A DNA stretch of 64,000 nt from Paenibacillus ihbetae (GTDB taxonomy: Bacteria; Bacillota; Bacilli; Paenibacillales; Paenibacillaceae): positions 3,512,501-3,576,500 of the forward strand of contig NZ_CP016809.1 in NCBI RefSeq assembly GCF_002741055.1, in the 5' to 3' direction. Position 1 is the first letter of the stretch, and each line of letters opens with the position of its first letter. The notes below the pieces were generated by a model, which saw nothing but the letters and a program-made list of their open reading frames with translations, did no database searches and was not told the DNA's origin. A program made the translations under genes and the position numbers. Shown here piece by piece: positions 1-8,230 of this stretch.

Positions 1-33
1 ATATAACAAATACAGAGGCAGGAGGTGCAGGCC

Positions 34-804
34 GTGCGGGCGTTGGGGATGGTCAGTATCGTCGGAGCGGGACCGGGAGACCCGGAATTGATTACGGTAA
101 AGGCAATGAAGCGGATCCGGCAGGCAGAGGTCATTCTGTATGACCGGCTCGTCAATGAGGAGCTGCTGAAAGAGGCGCCGGGTGAAGCCGAGCGCATCTA
201 TTGCGGCAAGGCGCCGGGGCGGCATGCGGCATCTCAGGAAGATATCAACCGGCGTCTTGTCGCCTATGCGATGCAAGGGAAGCGGGTGGTGAGGCTGAAG
301 GGCGGGGATCCCTTCGTCTTCGGACGAGGCGGGGAAGAGGCGCTGGCGCTGGCGGCGGCCGGCATCCCTTATGAGGTTGTTCCGGGAATTACGTCCGCCG
401 TCGGAGCTGCGGCGTCAGCCTCGATCCCCCTGACCCACCGCGGCCTGGCCGCTTCCTTCGCCTGCGTAACGGGCAGCCGCTGCCATGAGGACGGCTCGCC
501 CGTCCGGTGGGATTTGCTGGCGCACGGGGTGGATACGCTGGCAATCTATATGGGCGTCAGCCAGCTGCCGTATATACGGGAGCAGCTGCTGCTGCACGGC
601 AAAGCAGGATCGACGCCGGTCGCGCTCATTGAGCAGGGGACGACGAGCCGCCAGCGCACCTTCCTATGCACGCTCGAGAATATGCATGAGCTGGCAAAGG
701 CGGTGAAGCTGGGGAACCCTGCGCTCATCCTGGTGGGCGAGGTGGTGCGGCTGCCCGGACAGCTTGCGCTATTGGAGCGGAATGTCTCAACGAGGATCGG
801 ATAG
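34..804 (+). CDS. cobA: uroporphyrinogen-III C-methyltransferase
   Basis: SAM-dependent methylation of uroporphyrinogen III at C2 and C7 to precorrin-2, the branch point toward siroheme and cobalamin, in the cytoplasm. The single tetrapyrrole-methylase domain has the N-terminal VGAGPGDPELITVKA signature, VVRLKGGDPFVFGRGGEE, VPGITSA and PLTHRG, all diagnostic for the SUMT family. It is about 256 residues, a stand-alone SUMT with no fused uroporphyrinogen-III synthase or CysG-type oxidase. The GTG chosen lies 8 nt after AGGAGG; the earlier in-frame GTG at 25 overlaps that Shine-Dalgarno and is unlikely. The gene is the last of whatever operon enters the window from the left and is closed by a hairpin terminator. 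A siroheme role would fit the reductase-like protein near 15 kb, but they are not adjacent, so that link is inference. Confidence 0.95.
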   Translation: MRALGMVSIVGAGPGDPELITVKAMKRIRQAEVILYDRLVNEELLKEAPGEAERIYCGKAPGRHAASQEDINRRLVAYAMQGKRVVRLKGGDPFVFGRGGEEALALAAAGIPYEVVPGITSAVGAAASASIPLTHRGLAASFACVTGSRCHEDGSPVRWDLLAHGVDTLAIYMGVSQLPYIREQLLLHGKAGSTPVALIEQGTTSRQRTFLCTLENMHELAKAVKLGNPALILVGEVVRLPGQLALLERNVSTRIG

Positions 805-848
805 GCACGTTAGTATCAGCGGGAGTTATAATTCAAATATGAACAGAG

Positions 849-882
849 GGCAGCGCTGCTTGAAGCGCTGCCTGTTTTCGTT
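849..882 (+). terminator. rho-independent terminator after cobA
   Basis: A perfect 9-bp GC-rich stem (GGCAGCGCT with AGCGCTGCC, 6-nt loop) is followed directly by a T-rich run. It sits between the cobA stop and the next gene on the same strand, so the AraC gene probably has its own promoter. Confidence 0.75.
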
Positions 883-974
883 TGCCCAGCGCGCATGATA
901 CGATATGGATAACGATAAGGATTCGCCGTGATTTTTGAGCAATATGACGATTACGATTCGCTGGAGGTGCATGC

Positions 975-1874
975 ATGGTGGAACGTCCGCAGGGCGTCGT
1001 TCCGGACGCCATTGATTTTTCGAATGCCGCTTTTCCTTTTACCGCATCGACGACACGCGGCATATTTGTCGGCGCACAGCGGCTGCATTGGCACCATGCG
1101 CTGGAGCTTAATCATATCCGAAGCGGCACGGGCTTTATTTTGATCAACGGGATGAAGCTGTCGTTTCAAGAAGGAGACATCGTATTCATCAATAGTAACG
1201 CGCTCCACCGCGCCTATGAGACGGACAATCTGATCATGGACGTCATTATGTTCGATCCTTCGCTGCTTTCGCTGGATTTGAAATTCGATCCCGAACTGAT
1301 GAACCCGTTCCGCTCCTTGGGCATGGTAGACCGGGAATCTCCGGTTCGCCCGGAGATGGCCCGGCTGCTTACAAGCATGATGGAGGAGCACAGAGCGCAA
1401 GGCACCTCCTATATGAGTCTGATCCGCTCGGACCTCATTCGTTTTCTGAGCCTGGCGAACCGGCATCTGTCGGCACCGCTTGCGGAGGACCGGCCGATTA
1501 AGGGAAGGGGCATGTATGCCTTGAAGGAAGTGCTTCGGACGATGGAGCTTCACCTGGATTACGGGTGGACCTTGAAGGAGCTGTCGGATATGACGCATCT
1601 AAGCCCTTCCCGGTTCAGCGCGCTGTTCCAGCAGGCTGTCGGCACATCCCCGCATCATTACCTGATTCAGCTTCGCTTAACCCACGCGGTGCATCTACTG
1701 GAAACAACGGATGCGAAGATTATCGAGATCGCGCAGAGCTGCGGATTCCGTAATCTCTCCAACTTCAACCGGCTGTTCAAGCAGCATATTGGCGCATCGC
1801 CCAGCGATATCCGGGAGCGTGCCTCTGTCGGCAGCTCTCTTCCTCGTTTATCGCACAGTGCAGAGAAACAGTAA
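975..1874 (+). CDS. AraC-family transcriptional regulator (cupin + HTH)
   Basis: A 299-residue one-component sugar regulator. Residues about 30-110 form an AraC-type cupin (HWHHALELNHIRSGTG followed by FQEGDIVFINSNALHRAYE), the effector-binding part. Residues about 185-285 carry the paired helix-turn-helix (LKELSDMTHLSPSRFSALFQQAVGTSP and IIEIAQSCGFRNLSNFNRLFKQHIGASPSDIR). The start follows GGAGGT by 6 nt. It lies just upstream of, and in line with, the sugar kinase and GH4 genes, so it is the obvious candidate to control them; the inducer cannot be read from the sequence. Confidence 0.9.
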   Translation: MVERPQGVVPDAIDFSNAAFPFTASTTRGIFVGAQRLHWHHALELNHIRSGTGFILINGMKLSFQEGDIVFINSNALHRAYETDNLIMDVIMFDPSLLSLDLKFDPELMNPFRSLGMVDRESPVRPEMARLLTSMMEEHRAQGTSYMSLIRSDLIRFLSLANRHLSAPLAEDRPIKGRGMYALKEVLRTMELHLDYGWTLKELSDMTHLSPSRFSALFQQAVGTSPHHYLIQLRLTHAVHLLETTDAKIIEIAQSCGFRNLSNFNRLFKQHIGASPSDIRERASVGSSLPRLSHSAEKQ

Positions 1875-1934
1875 GGCAGAGAAACAGTAAGATCGTATCA
1901 CTCCTCGGGTGTATAACAGTAGAAGATGCGTTTA

Positions 1935-1948
1935 TGGAAGCGGTATCT
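1935..1948 (+). promoter_or_regulatory. possible weak cre (CcpA) site before the kinase-GH4 pair
   Basis: TGGAAGCGGTATCT matches the loose cre pattern TGNAANCGNNNNCA at all fixed positions except the last. It lies about 55 bp before the kinase start. One such match by chance is not rare, so this is only a candidate. Confidence 0.25.
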
Positions 1949-2003
1949 TAAATATATACCATCACATAACGCCGAATGGCTCGGCGTCTAGGAGTGAAAG
2001 TCC

Positions 2004-2987
2004 ATGAGTTTGTATCTGGGAGTGGATGCCGGCGGGAGCAAAACCCATGCCGTCATCTGCGACGATCAAGGCAACATTGTCGGTAAGGGGGCGTCCGGGA
2101 ACGGGAATCACCAGATTAACCGGGAGCAGGCGGCACGCAATATCGAAGAGGCCTGCGGCAGCGCTCTTCGGGAGGCCGGCGTATCCAAGGACGACATCCG
2201 CTACGCGTATTTCGGCTTGGCCGGTGCGGATCGGGAAGCCGACTACGAAATCCTGCGCCCGATGATCGGGGCTATGGGTTACCCGCGGCATGATATCGCC
2301 TGCGATACGATCATCGGCATGCGTGCCGGAACGAGCCGGCCTTATGGAGCGGCATTGATCTGCGGCACCGGCTTTAACAGCGCAGCCCGGAACCGCGAGG
2401 GGGCGGAGCTGCAATACGGCGGCTTCGGATTCCTCTACGGCGACGGCTACGCCGGCGGATCCGGTTTTGCAACGCTGGCCTTCCGGGCGGTGATTCGCGC
2501 TTGGGATGAGCGGGGGCCGGCCACGATGCTGACTTCGCTCGTGCTGGAGCAGCTGGGGTACGCCTCGGTTGAGCCGATGTACGAGGATGTTCTCTACGGA
2601 CGGATTTCTGTTCCGCCGACATTGGTCAAGACTTTGTTCAAAGCGGCTGAAGCCGGCGACGAAATCGCGACCCGAATTCTTCAGACCGAAGGCGAGGAAC
2701 TGGGCAATGCCGTTTGTACGCTTGTCCGGCGGCTGGGCATGTCCGATGAGGCATTCGATATTGTGTATATCGGGAGTGTGCTCAACCGTCCGAACAGCTC
2801 GATCCTGACGGATGCGATAGAACGGGTTGTGGCCGTCCGGGCGCCGTACGCCCGGTGCGTAAGGCTGACATCCGATCCGGTAGCCGGAGCGCTGCTCTGT
2901 GCGATGGATGCGGACGGGCGGACCATAGATTCGGAGACCGAGGCCAAGCTCAAGGCATTCACGTTTGAAGAAACCGCTGTATCGTGA
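2004..2987 (+). CDS. BadF/BadG/NagK-type sugar kinase
   Basis: An ATP-dependent kinase of the ASKHA fold, 327 residues. The phosphate-1 motif is GVDAGGSKTHAVI at residues 5-17. Residues about 100-150 hold CDTIIGMRAGTSRPYGAALICGTGFNSAARN and GGFGFLYGDGYAGGSGFA, typical of the N-acetylglucosamine-kinase-like BadF/BadG family. The GGAG Shine-Dalgarno is 9 nt upstream. It is followed 77 bp later by a GH4 glycosidase that needs a 6-phosphorylated substrate, so the likely job is to phosphorylate an imported glycoside (chitobiose-, cellobiose- or GlcNAc-like). The exact sugar is not shown by the sequence. Confidence 0.85.
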   Translation: MSLYLGVDAGGSKTHAVICDDQGNIVGKGASGNGNHQINREQAARNIEEACGSALREAGVSKDDIRYAYFGLAGADREADYEILRPMIGAMGYPRHDIACDTIIGMRAGTSRPYGAALICGTGFNSAARNREGAELQYGGFGFLYGDGYAGGSGFATLAFRAVIRAWDERGPATMLTSLVLEQLGYASVEPMYEDVLYGRISVPPTLVKTLFKAAEAGDEIATRILQTEGEELGNAVCTLVRRLGMSDEAFDIVYIGSVLNRPNSSILTDAIERVVAVRAPYARCVRLTSDPVAGALLCAMDADGRTIDSETEAKLKAFTFEETAVS

Positions 2988-3064
2988 GCCTGAGTATGAC
3001 AATTGGACCGGAGGCCCCGAAATACGTTGCAATTTGATCTGATATTTACCTTGGAGGGATTCAT

Positions 3065-4381
3065 ATGGCAGCAGGATTGAAAATAGCGGTAATCGGGGGA
3101 GGCTCCTCCTATACACCGGAGATTGTGGAAGGCTTTATCCGCAACTACGAGCAAATGCCGATTCGCGAATTGTGGTTCGTGGATATTGAAGAAGGCAAGC
3201 ATAAGCTCGAGATCGTAGGGAATTTGGCCAAGCGCATGGTGCAGCAGGCTGGTCTTCCCATCGAGGTTCATTTGACGCTGGACCGCCGGCAGGCGATTGA
3301 AGGCGCGGATTTCGTTACGACCCAGATGCGTGTCGGCTTGCTGGCCGCCCGTAAGCTGGATGAGCATATCCCGATTATGAACGGCGTTATCGGTCAGGAG
3401 ACGACCGGTCCGGGAGGGATGATGAAAGCGCTGCGTACGGTTCCGGTCATTCTGGACATCTGCCGGGACATCGAGGAGCTGGCGCCGAATGCGTGGATGC
3501 TGAACTTCACGAACCCGGCCGGGATCGTGACCGAGGCTGTGCTCAAGCACAGCAAGGTAAAAACCGTCGGCCTGTGCAATTCGCCGATCAACTTCCAAAA
3601 ATTCCTCGCGAAAGAGTATGGCGTATCGGAAAAAGAGGTGCTGGCCGAATTCGTCGGCATCAACCACTTGCACTGGGTAACCTCCGCGATCGTGAACGGG
3701 GAGGAGAAGATGCCGGAGCTCCTGGACGGCGGCAAATCCTACACGGCCAAAAACGTGCCGACCTTCGGCTGGGATGCGGATTTTATTCGTTCGCTCCAAG
3801 CCATCCCAACCTATTATCTGAAGTACTTCTATATGACGGATACGATGTTCGCAGACATGCTGTCATCGCTGGAGAAGGATGGCACCCGTGCGGATGTCGT
3901 CAGCCGGGTGGAGGAGGAGCTGTTCGAGCTCTATAAGGATGAGAACCTGGCAGAGAAGCCGAAGCAGCTGGAGCAGCGGGGCGGAGCTTACTATTCCGAA
4001 GCGGCGGTCAATCTGATGACATCGATTTATAATGACCGCCATGATATTCAGACGCTGAACGTAGCCAACGGGAACATTTACGATTTCTTGCCGGCGGACG
4101 CAAGCATCGAGGTCAACTGTGTCGTAACCGGTCAGGGCCCGATTCCGCTGGCTCCGCAAAAGGTTCCTTCCCATGTGAAGGGCCTGATGCATGCGGTGAA
4201 GGTGTATGAGCAGTTGACGATTGAAGCCGCCATCACCGGCGATCGCGGCATCGCATTGCAGGCGCTGGTGCATCATCCGCTCGTGCCTTCCGTCACCGTA
4301 GCGAAGAAGCTGCTGGATGAGATGCTGGAAGCGAACAAGACGTATTTGCCGGCATTCTTCAAGCCGGAAGCGGTTCTGTAA
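3065..4381 (+). CDS. GH4 family 6-phospho-beta-glucosidase-like enzyme
   Basis: An NAD+- and divalent-metal-dependent glycosidase of family GH4, 438 residues. The Rossmann start is KIAVIGGGSSYTPE at residues 6-19. The metal ligands expected for the family are present: Cys171 in GLCNSPINF and His201 in GINHLHW. NFTNPAG near 147-153 is also typical. GH4 enzymes work by a redox-assisted elimination rather than an acid/base retaining mechanism. The family also contains alpha-galactosidases and alpha-glucuronidases, but the sequence resembles the LicH/CelF branch best. Pairing with an upstream ATP-dependent kinase instead of a PTS suggests phosphorylation after import. Start follows TTGGAGGG by 7 nt. 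Confidence 0.88.
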   Translation: MAAGLKIAVIGGGSSYTPEIVEGFIRNYEQMPIRELWFVDIEEGKHKLEIVGNLAKRMVQQAGLPIEVHLTLDRRQAIEGADFVTTQMRVGLLAARKLDEHIPIMNGVIGQETTGPGGMMKALRTVPVILDICRDIEELAPNAWMLNFTNPAGIVTEAVLKHSKVKTVGLCNSPINFQKFLAKEYGVSEKEVLAEFVGINHLHWVTSAIVNGEEKMPELLDGGKSYTAKNVPTFGWDADFIRSLQAIPTYYLKYFYMTDTMFADMLSSLEKDGTRADVVSRVEEELFELYKDENLAEKPKQLEQRGGAYYSEAAVNLMTSIYNDRHDIQTLNVANGNIYDFLPADASIEVNCVVTGQGPIPLAPQKVPSHVKGLMHAVKVYEQLTIEAAITGDRGIALQALVHHPLVPSVTVAKKLLDEMLEANKTYLPAFFKPEAVL

Positions 4382-4445
4382 TTCTATGAGCATCAGAGTT
4401 GCTCGATCCGAAAGGCAGATTTGAATAATACCACGCATCAAGCAC

Positions 4446-4476
4446 AAAAACGCAGCCCTCCTAGGGCTGCGTTTTT
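4446..4476. terminator. bidirectional terminator between GH4 and uxuB
   Basis: A 14-bp perfect stem with A5 and T5 ends (core CGCAGCCCT with AGGGCTGCG, 3-nt loop) lies between two convergent genes. It can terminate both. Confidence 0.9.
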
Positions 4477-4479
4477 GTA

Positions 4480-5409
4480 TCATACGCCGGAATAAGCCAT
4501 AAAGCCGCCGTCCACCGGGATAACCGTTCCCGTGACGAAGCCCGAAGCCTGATCGTCCACAAGCCATAGCAGCGTGCCAAGCAGATCCTCCGGTACCCCG
4601 AACCGCCTCATGGGCGTATGGGAAATAATCTTATGAGAACGCTCGGTCAGCGATCCGTCGCTGTTCGTCAGCAAACTGCGGTTCTGCTCGGTCAGGAAAA
4701 AGCCCGGCGCAATCGCGTTCACCCGGATACCGGCATCCGCCAGATGGACCGCGAGCCATTGGGTGAAATTGTTGATAGCGGCTTTGGCGGCGCTATAGGC
4801 GGGGACCTTCGTCATCGGGCTTGGCGCGCTCATGGACGAAATATTCAGCACCACCGCTCCCGGCCGCCCGATCATGCCCTCCGCGAAGATCTGCGTCGGA
4901 ATCAGCGTACCGATGAAGTTCAAGTCGAAGACGCTGCGGAAGCCGGGCACGCTGAGCCCAAAGAAGGTGGTGACATCGGGTTCACCCTGATCTTCGGGGC
5001 GGAAGGTTTCATTCGTCGTATTGGCATCCCTCCGGTTGCCGCCGGCTCCGTTAATCAGAATATCGCAAGCGCCGAATGCTTCGCGTACAGCCCTTTCCGC
5101 CTGGCGTACGCTTTCGGTATCCGTTACGTCACAGGAGACCGCAATCGCCGTTCCGCCTGCCGCGGTGATCTCGTCAGCAACCTGCTGACCCTTCTCCAAC
5201 GTACGGTTCAAGACGGCGACCTTCGCCCCCTGACGCCCAAGCTCAAGCGCCATGGCTCGGCATAATACTCCGGATCCGCCGGTAATAACCGCGGTTTTGC
5301 CATGGATGGATGGGTGGATGGGAAGGGCGATGCGCTCTTGGCGTGCAGATCCGACCGCGCCTTGAGCGGATCCGGTTGATTCCGGCATACCGTTCATGAA
5401 TCCGCTCAT
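4480..5409 (-). CDS. uxuB: SDR-type D-mannonate oxidoreductase (fructuronate reductase)
   Basis: NAD(P)-dependent reduction of D-fructuronate to D-mannonate, the middle step of glucuronate catabolism. A 309-residue short-chain dehydrogenase: glycine motif TGGSGVL near residue 66 (last Gly replaced by Leu), NGAGG, a Ser in NISSMS, and catalytic YSAAK. Bacillus UxuB (YjmF) is likewise an SDR, unlike the long-chain E. coli enzyme. An unusual 30-residue polar N-terminal tail precedes the Rossmann fold. The chosen ATG overlaps the uxuA stop by 4 bp (ATGA) and has AAGGAGG 7 nt upstream, so the two genes are translationally coupled. Assignment rests on family plus adjacency to uxuA. Confidence 0.85.
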   Translation of the reverse strand: MSGFMNGMPESTGSAQGAVGSARQERIALPIHPSIHGKTAVITGGSGVLCRAMALELGRQGAKVAVLNRTLEKGQQVADEITAAGGTAIAVSCDVTDTESVRQAERAVREAFGACDILINGAGGNRRDANTTNETFRPEDQGEPDVTTFFGLSVPGFRSVFDLNFIGTLIPTQIFAEGMIGRPGAVVLNISSMSAPSPMTKVPAYSAAKAAINNFTQWLAVHLADAGIRVNAIAPGFFLTEQNRSLLTNSDGSLTERSHKIISHTPMRRFGVPEDLLGTLLWLVDDQASGFVTGTVIPVDGGFMAYSGV

Positions 5410-6503
5410 TGGACAACCTCCTTCAATTTGGAGGCTTGATCCTGGCTCTTCCTGGTGTATGCATCCCACAGCCCCCACAAATACATAATGCCCAGCGCCC
5501 GGTCATACAGCCCGTAGCCCGGCCGGCATTGCTCGCCCCAAATATGCCGTCCGTGGTCGGGTCTGGCATAACCGGTAAATCCGGTTTCATGATAGGCCTG
5601 GACGATGCCGGCAATATCGACCGTCCCGTCCTGCGTCCGATGGGAGGTCTCGATAAAGTCGCCATTTTCAAAGACACGGACATTGCGAATATGCGCGAAC
5701 GGAATCCGGTCATGGAATTCATGGATCATCGAGACGATATCGTTATCCGGATTCGCGCCGAGCGAGCCGCTGCACAAGGTGAGGCTGTTCGCAGGACTGT
5801 CGTACAGGCTCAAGAATTTGCGAAGGTTCTCCTGGCTGGTGATAATCCGGGGCAGGCCAAAAATGGACCAAGGCGGATCGTCGGGATGAATGGCCATTCG
5901 AATGCCGTTGGCTTCGGCGACCGGAACGACCGCGTTCAGGAAATACTCCAGATTGCTCCAGAGGTCCTCCTCCGTTACCCCGCGATAAGCCTCGAACAAA
6001 GAGGTCAGGTGAGCCAATCGCTCCGGCTCCCACCCCGGCATGGTAAGGGAGCTGTTCTGCGTGATCGTTCTTACAAGCTCCATCGGGTCGATGCCGTGAA
6101 TTTTGGATTTTTCGAAGAAGAGTGCCGTCGATCCGTCGGGCGCTGCTTTAAACATATCGGTTCGCGCCCAATCAAAGATCGGCATGAAATTGTAGCAGAT
6201 GACTTTGACGCCGACCTGGCCCAATTTTTCAATCGTACGGATGTAATTGGCGATGTAACGATCGCGTGACGGGAGGCCGAGCTTGATATCCTCATGCACA
6301 TTTACGCTTTCCACAACGTCAATATGAAGTCCGAACGCGCTTGCCTGATCCCGAACTTCTTCAATCCGCTCCATCGGCCATTCCTCGCCGGCCGGAATAT
6401 CATGGAGCGACCAGACGATTCCTTCTACGCCGGGAATTTGCCTGATATGATCCAGCGAGACCGTGTCGTTGCCTTCGCCGAACCACCGAAATACCATACG
6501 CAT
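5406..6503 (-). CDS. uxuA: mannonate dehydratase
   Basis: Dehydrates D-mannonate to 2-keto-3-deoxygluconate. A 365-residue UxuA-family TIM barrel. It begins [37 protein letters not shown] sequence, with [14 protein letters not shown] near 125-140 and metal-site residues in [17 protein letters not shown] and [16 protein letters not shown]. Longer in-frame extension upstream is ignored because the MRMVFRWF start is the family start and follows AAAGGCGG. It is first gene of the minus-strand uxuAB operon, divergent from uxaC-aguA. Confidence 0.93.
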   Translation of the reverse strand: MRMVFRWFGEGNDTVSLDHIRQIPGVEGIVWSLHDIPAGEEWPMERIEEVRDQASAFGLHIDVVESVNVHEDIKLGLPSRDRYIANYIRTIEKLGQVGVKVICYNFMPIFDWARTDMFKAAPDGSTALFFEKSKIHGIDPMELVRTITQNSSLTMPGWEPERLAHLTSLFEAYRGVTEEDLWSNLEYFLNAVVPVAEANGIRMAIHPDDPPWSIFGLPRIITSQENLRKFLSLYDSPANSLTLCSGSLGANPDNDIVSMIHEFHDRIPFAHIRNVRVFENGDFIETSHRTQDGTVDIAGIVQAYHETGFTGYARPDHGRHIWGEQCRPGYGLYDRALGIMYLWGLWDAYTRKSQDQASKLKEVVQ

Positions 6504-6674
6504 TGCTGCACCGCCTTTACGAATGTGGTTGTAGAATAAAATAATCAATGATAAACGCTTGAGCCTGGCTTGCCCGCCGCCCTTTATAAGAGAAGCGCAA
6601 GGCATGGATGGCGAATTCAAGCGGCTCATCATCGCCTGCCGGAAACATCCTTCGGAACCGCCAGGCTTTATATA

Positions 6675-6708
6675 TTCCATACTACCATACAAGTATGGTA
6701 GTATGGAA
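6675..6708. promoter_or_regulatory. perfect 34-bp palindrome, probable operator of the glucuronate cluster
   Basis: The arm TTCCATACTACCATAC is followed after AA by its exact reverse complement. Each arm carries two copies of CCATAC, so the site offers four hexamer half-sites (CCATAC, CCATAC, GTATGG, GTATGG). It lies 37 bp before the uxaC start, in the region dividing the uxuAB and uxaC-aguA operons. The layout suits a dimeric or tetrameric repressor such as a GntR/FadR- or LacI-type uronate regulator; no such regulator gene is next to it. In RNA it could also fold into a 16-bp hairpin in the uxaC leader. Confidence 0.7.
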
Positions 6709-6744
6709 CGGAAAACGAAAATTTTGAACGGAGGGATCGGGAGG

Positions 6745-8148
6745 ATGAGCCGTTTGGATATCGATAATCTGCTGCTTAACAGCAATAGCGCCAGAAAGCT
6801 GTACTATGATTATGCGGAGAGCATGCCGCTGTACGACTATCACAATCATTTAAGCCCGAAAGACATCGCGGACAACCGTCAATTCGGAAATCTGGCGGAA
6901 GTTTGGCTTGAAGGAGACCACTATAAATGGAGGGCCATGCGCTGGCTCGGTGTGGAGGAGGAGCTGATTACGGGCAGCGCGCCGCCCGAGGAGAAGTTCG
7001 CGGCTTGGGCGCGCTGCGTTCCTAAGCTGGTCGGCAATCCGCTCTATCATTGGACCCATCTGGAGCTGGCGAGATATTTCGGTATTCAGGAGCGTCTGTC
7101 CGGGGATAACGCAATGAAAATATGGCATGCGTGCAACGAGAAGCTGAGGGACCCTTCCCTTACGGCCGGAGGCATCCTTGCCCGCTTCAAGGTTAAGGTC
7201 GCGTGCACGACGGACGATCCGGCCGACACCTTGGAGTTTCATCGCCGTATTCAGCGCAATCCGGAGATTAACGCGGTCGTGGCGCCGGCTTTTCGTCCGG
7301 ATCGGGTCCTTGACCTGACGCATGCCGATTTCGCAGGATATATCCGGCAGCTCGGGGAGGCGGTGAATCATGCGGTAGATACCTATGAAGAATTGCTCGA
7401 AGCACTTAAGCTGCGGATCCAGTACTTCCATGATCACGGCTGCCGGCTGTCCGATCACGGCTTCGGAGCGTTTCCGTATAAGCCTGCCAGCGAACAAGAG
7501 GCAGCGGCCATTTATGCCAAGGCCATGGCAGGGGACCCGATCTCACAACAGGAGGAGGCGAAGTACCGAACTTATACGCTGCTTCGGCTTGCTGTGATGT
7601 ATCATGACTTGGGATGGGCCATGCAGCTTCATATCGGAGCATCCCGGAACAATAACGCCCGCATGCTGGCTAAGCTCGGGAAGGACAGCGGGTATGATTC
7701 CATCCTGGACTTTCATCTGGCGGCGAGTCTTAACGGATTTTTGAGCGAGCTTGACAAGGATGGCCGGCTCCCCAAGACTATCGTGTACAGCCTGTACTCC
7801 TCCCATTACGAGATGATTGCCACCACGATCGGCAATTTTCAATCGGCCGGCGTCGAAGGGAAGCTTCAGCTCGGCTCCGCCTGGTGGTTCCATGATCAGA
7901 AGGAAGGCATGCTGAAGCAGCTGACCGCATTGTCTTCCATGGGCCTGATCAGCACCTTCGTCGGCATGCTGACGGATTCGCGCAGCTTCATGTCGTTCCC
8001 GAGGCATGAATATTTCCGGCGCGTCCTTTGCCGCCTGTTCGGGGACTGGATCAAGGAAGGGGAGCTGCCGGCGGACTATGATTATATCGGAGGCATTATC
8101 CAGGATATTTGCTATCGCAACGCCGAGCGCTATTTTCAAATCCATTGA
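6745..8148 (+). CDS. uxaC: glucuronate isomerase
   Basis: Isomerises D-glucuronate to D-fructuronate (and galacturonate to tagaturonate). A 467-residue amidohydrolase-like TIM barrel with the N-terminal HxH metal motif in YDYHNHLSPKDIADN (His33 and His35), TTDDPAD near 160, FHDHGCRLSDHGF near 235, and LHIGASRNNN near 300. Length agrees with Bacillus UxaC. A longer in-frame extension runs through the palindrome and is not credible; the chosen ATG has GGAGGG upstream. It heads an operon with aguA, 82 bp downstream. Confidence 0.95.
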   Translation: MSRLDIDNLLLNSNSARKLYYDYAESMPLYDYHNHLSPKDIADNRQFGNLAEVWLEGDHYKWRAMRWLGVEEELITGSAPPEEKFAAWARCVPKLVGNPLYHWTHLELARYFGIQERLSGDNAMKIWHACNEKLRDPSLTAGGILARFKVKVACTTDDPADTLEFHRRIQRNPEINAVVAPAFRPDRVLDLTHADFAGYIRQLGEAVNHAVDTYEELLEALKLRIQYFHDHGCRLSDHGFGAFPYKPASEQEAAAIYAKAMAGDPISQQEEAKYRTYTLLRLAVMYHDLGWAMQLHIGASRNNNARMLAKLGKDSGYDSILDFHLAASLNGFLSELDKDGRLPKTIVYSLYSSHYEMIATTIGNFQSAGVEGKLQLGSAWWFHDQKEGMLKQLTALSSMGLISTFVGMLTDSRSFMSFPRHEYFRRVLCRLFGDWIKEGELPADYDYIGGIIQDICYRNAERYFQIH

Positions 8149-8230
8149 GAATCTCTGCTTCAATACAACAATATCCTAAGCGTTTGCTAATGACGGCATC
8201 GCAGAGGCAGGACGAAGGAGGAACAAATAT

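Noticed and set aside
1962..3116. Long minus-strand frames opposite the kinase and GH4 genes
   Set aside because: They are antisense shadows of GC-rich genes; their translations match nothing and they lack ribosome sites.
6541..6570. ATAAACGCTTGAG considered as a cre before uxuA
   Set aside because: The CG centre is out of register with the TG and CA ends on both strands.
8168..8190. CTAAGCGTTTGC considered as a cre before aguA
   Set aside because: On both strands it misses the consensus at four or more fixed positions.
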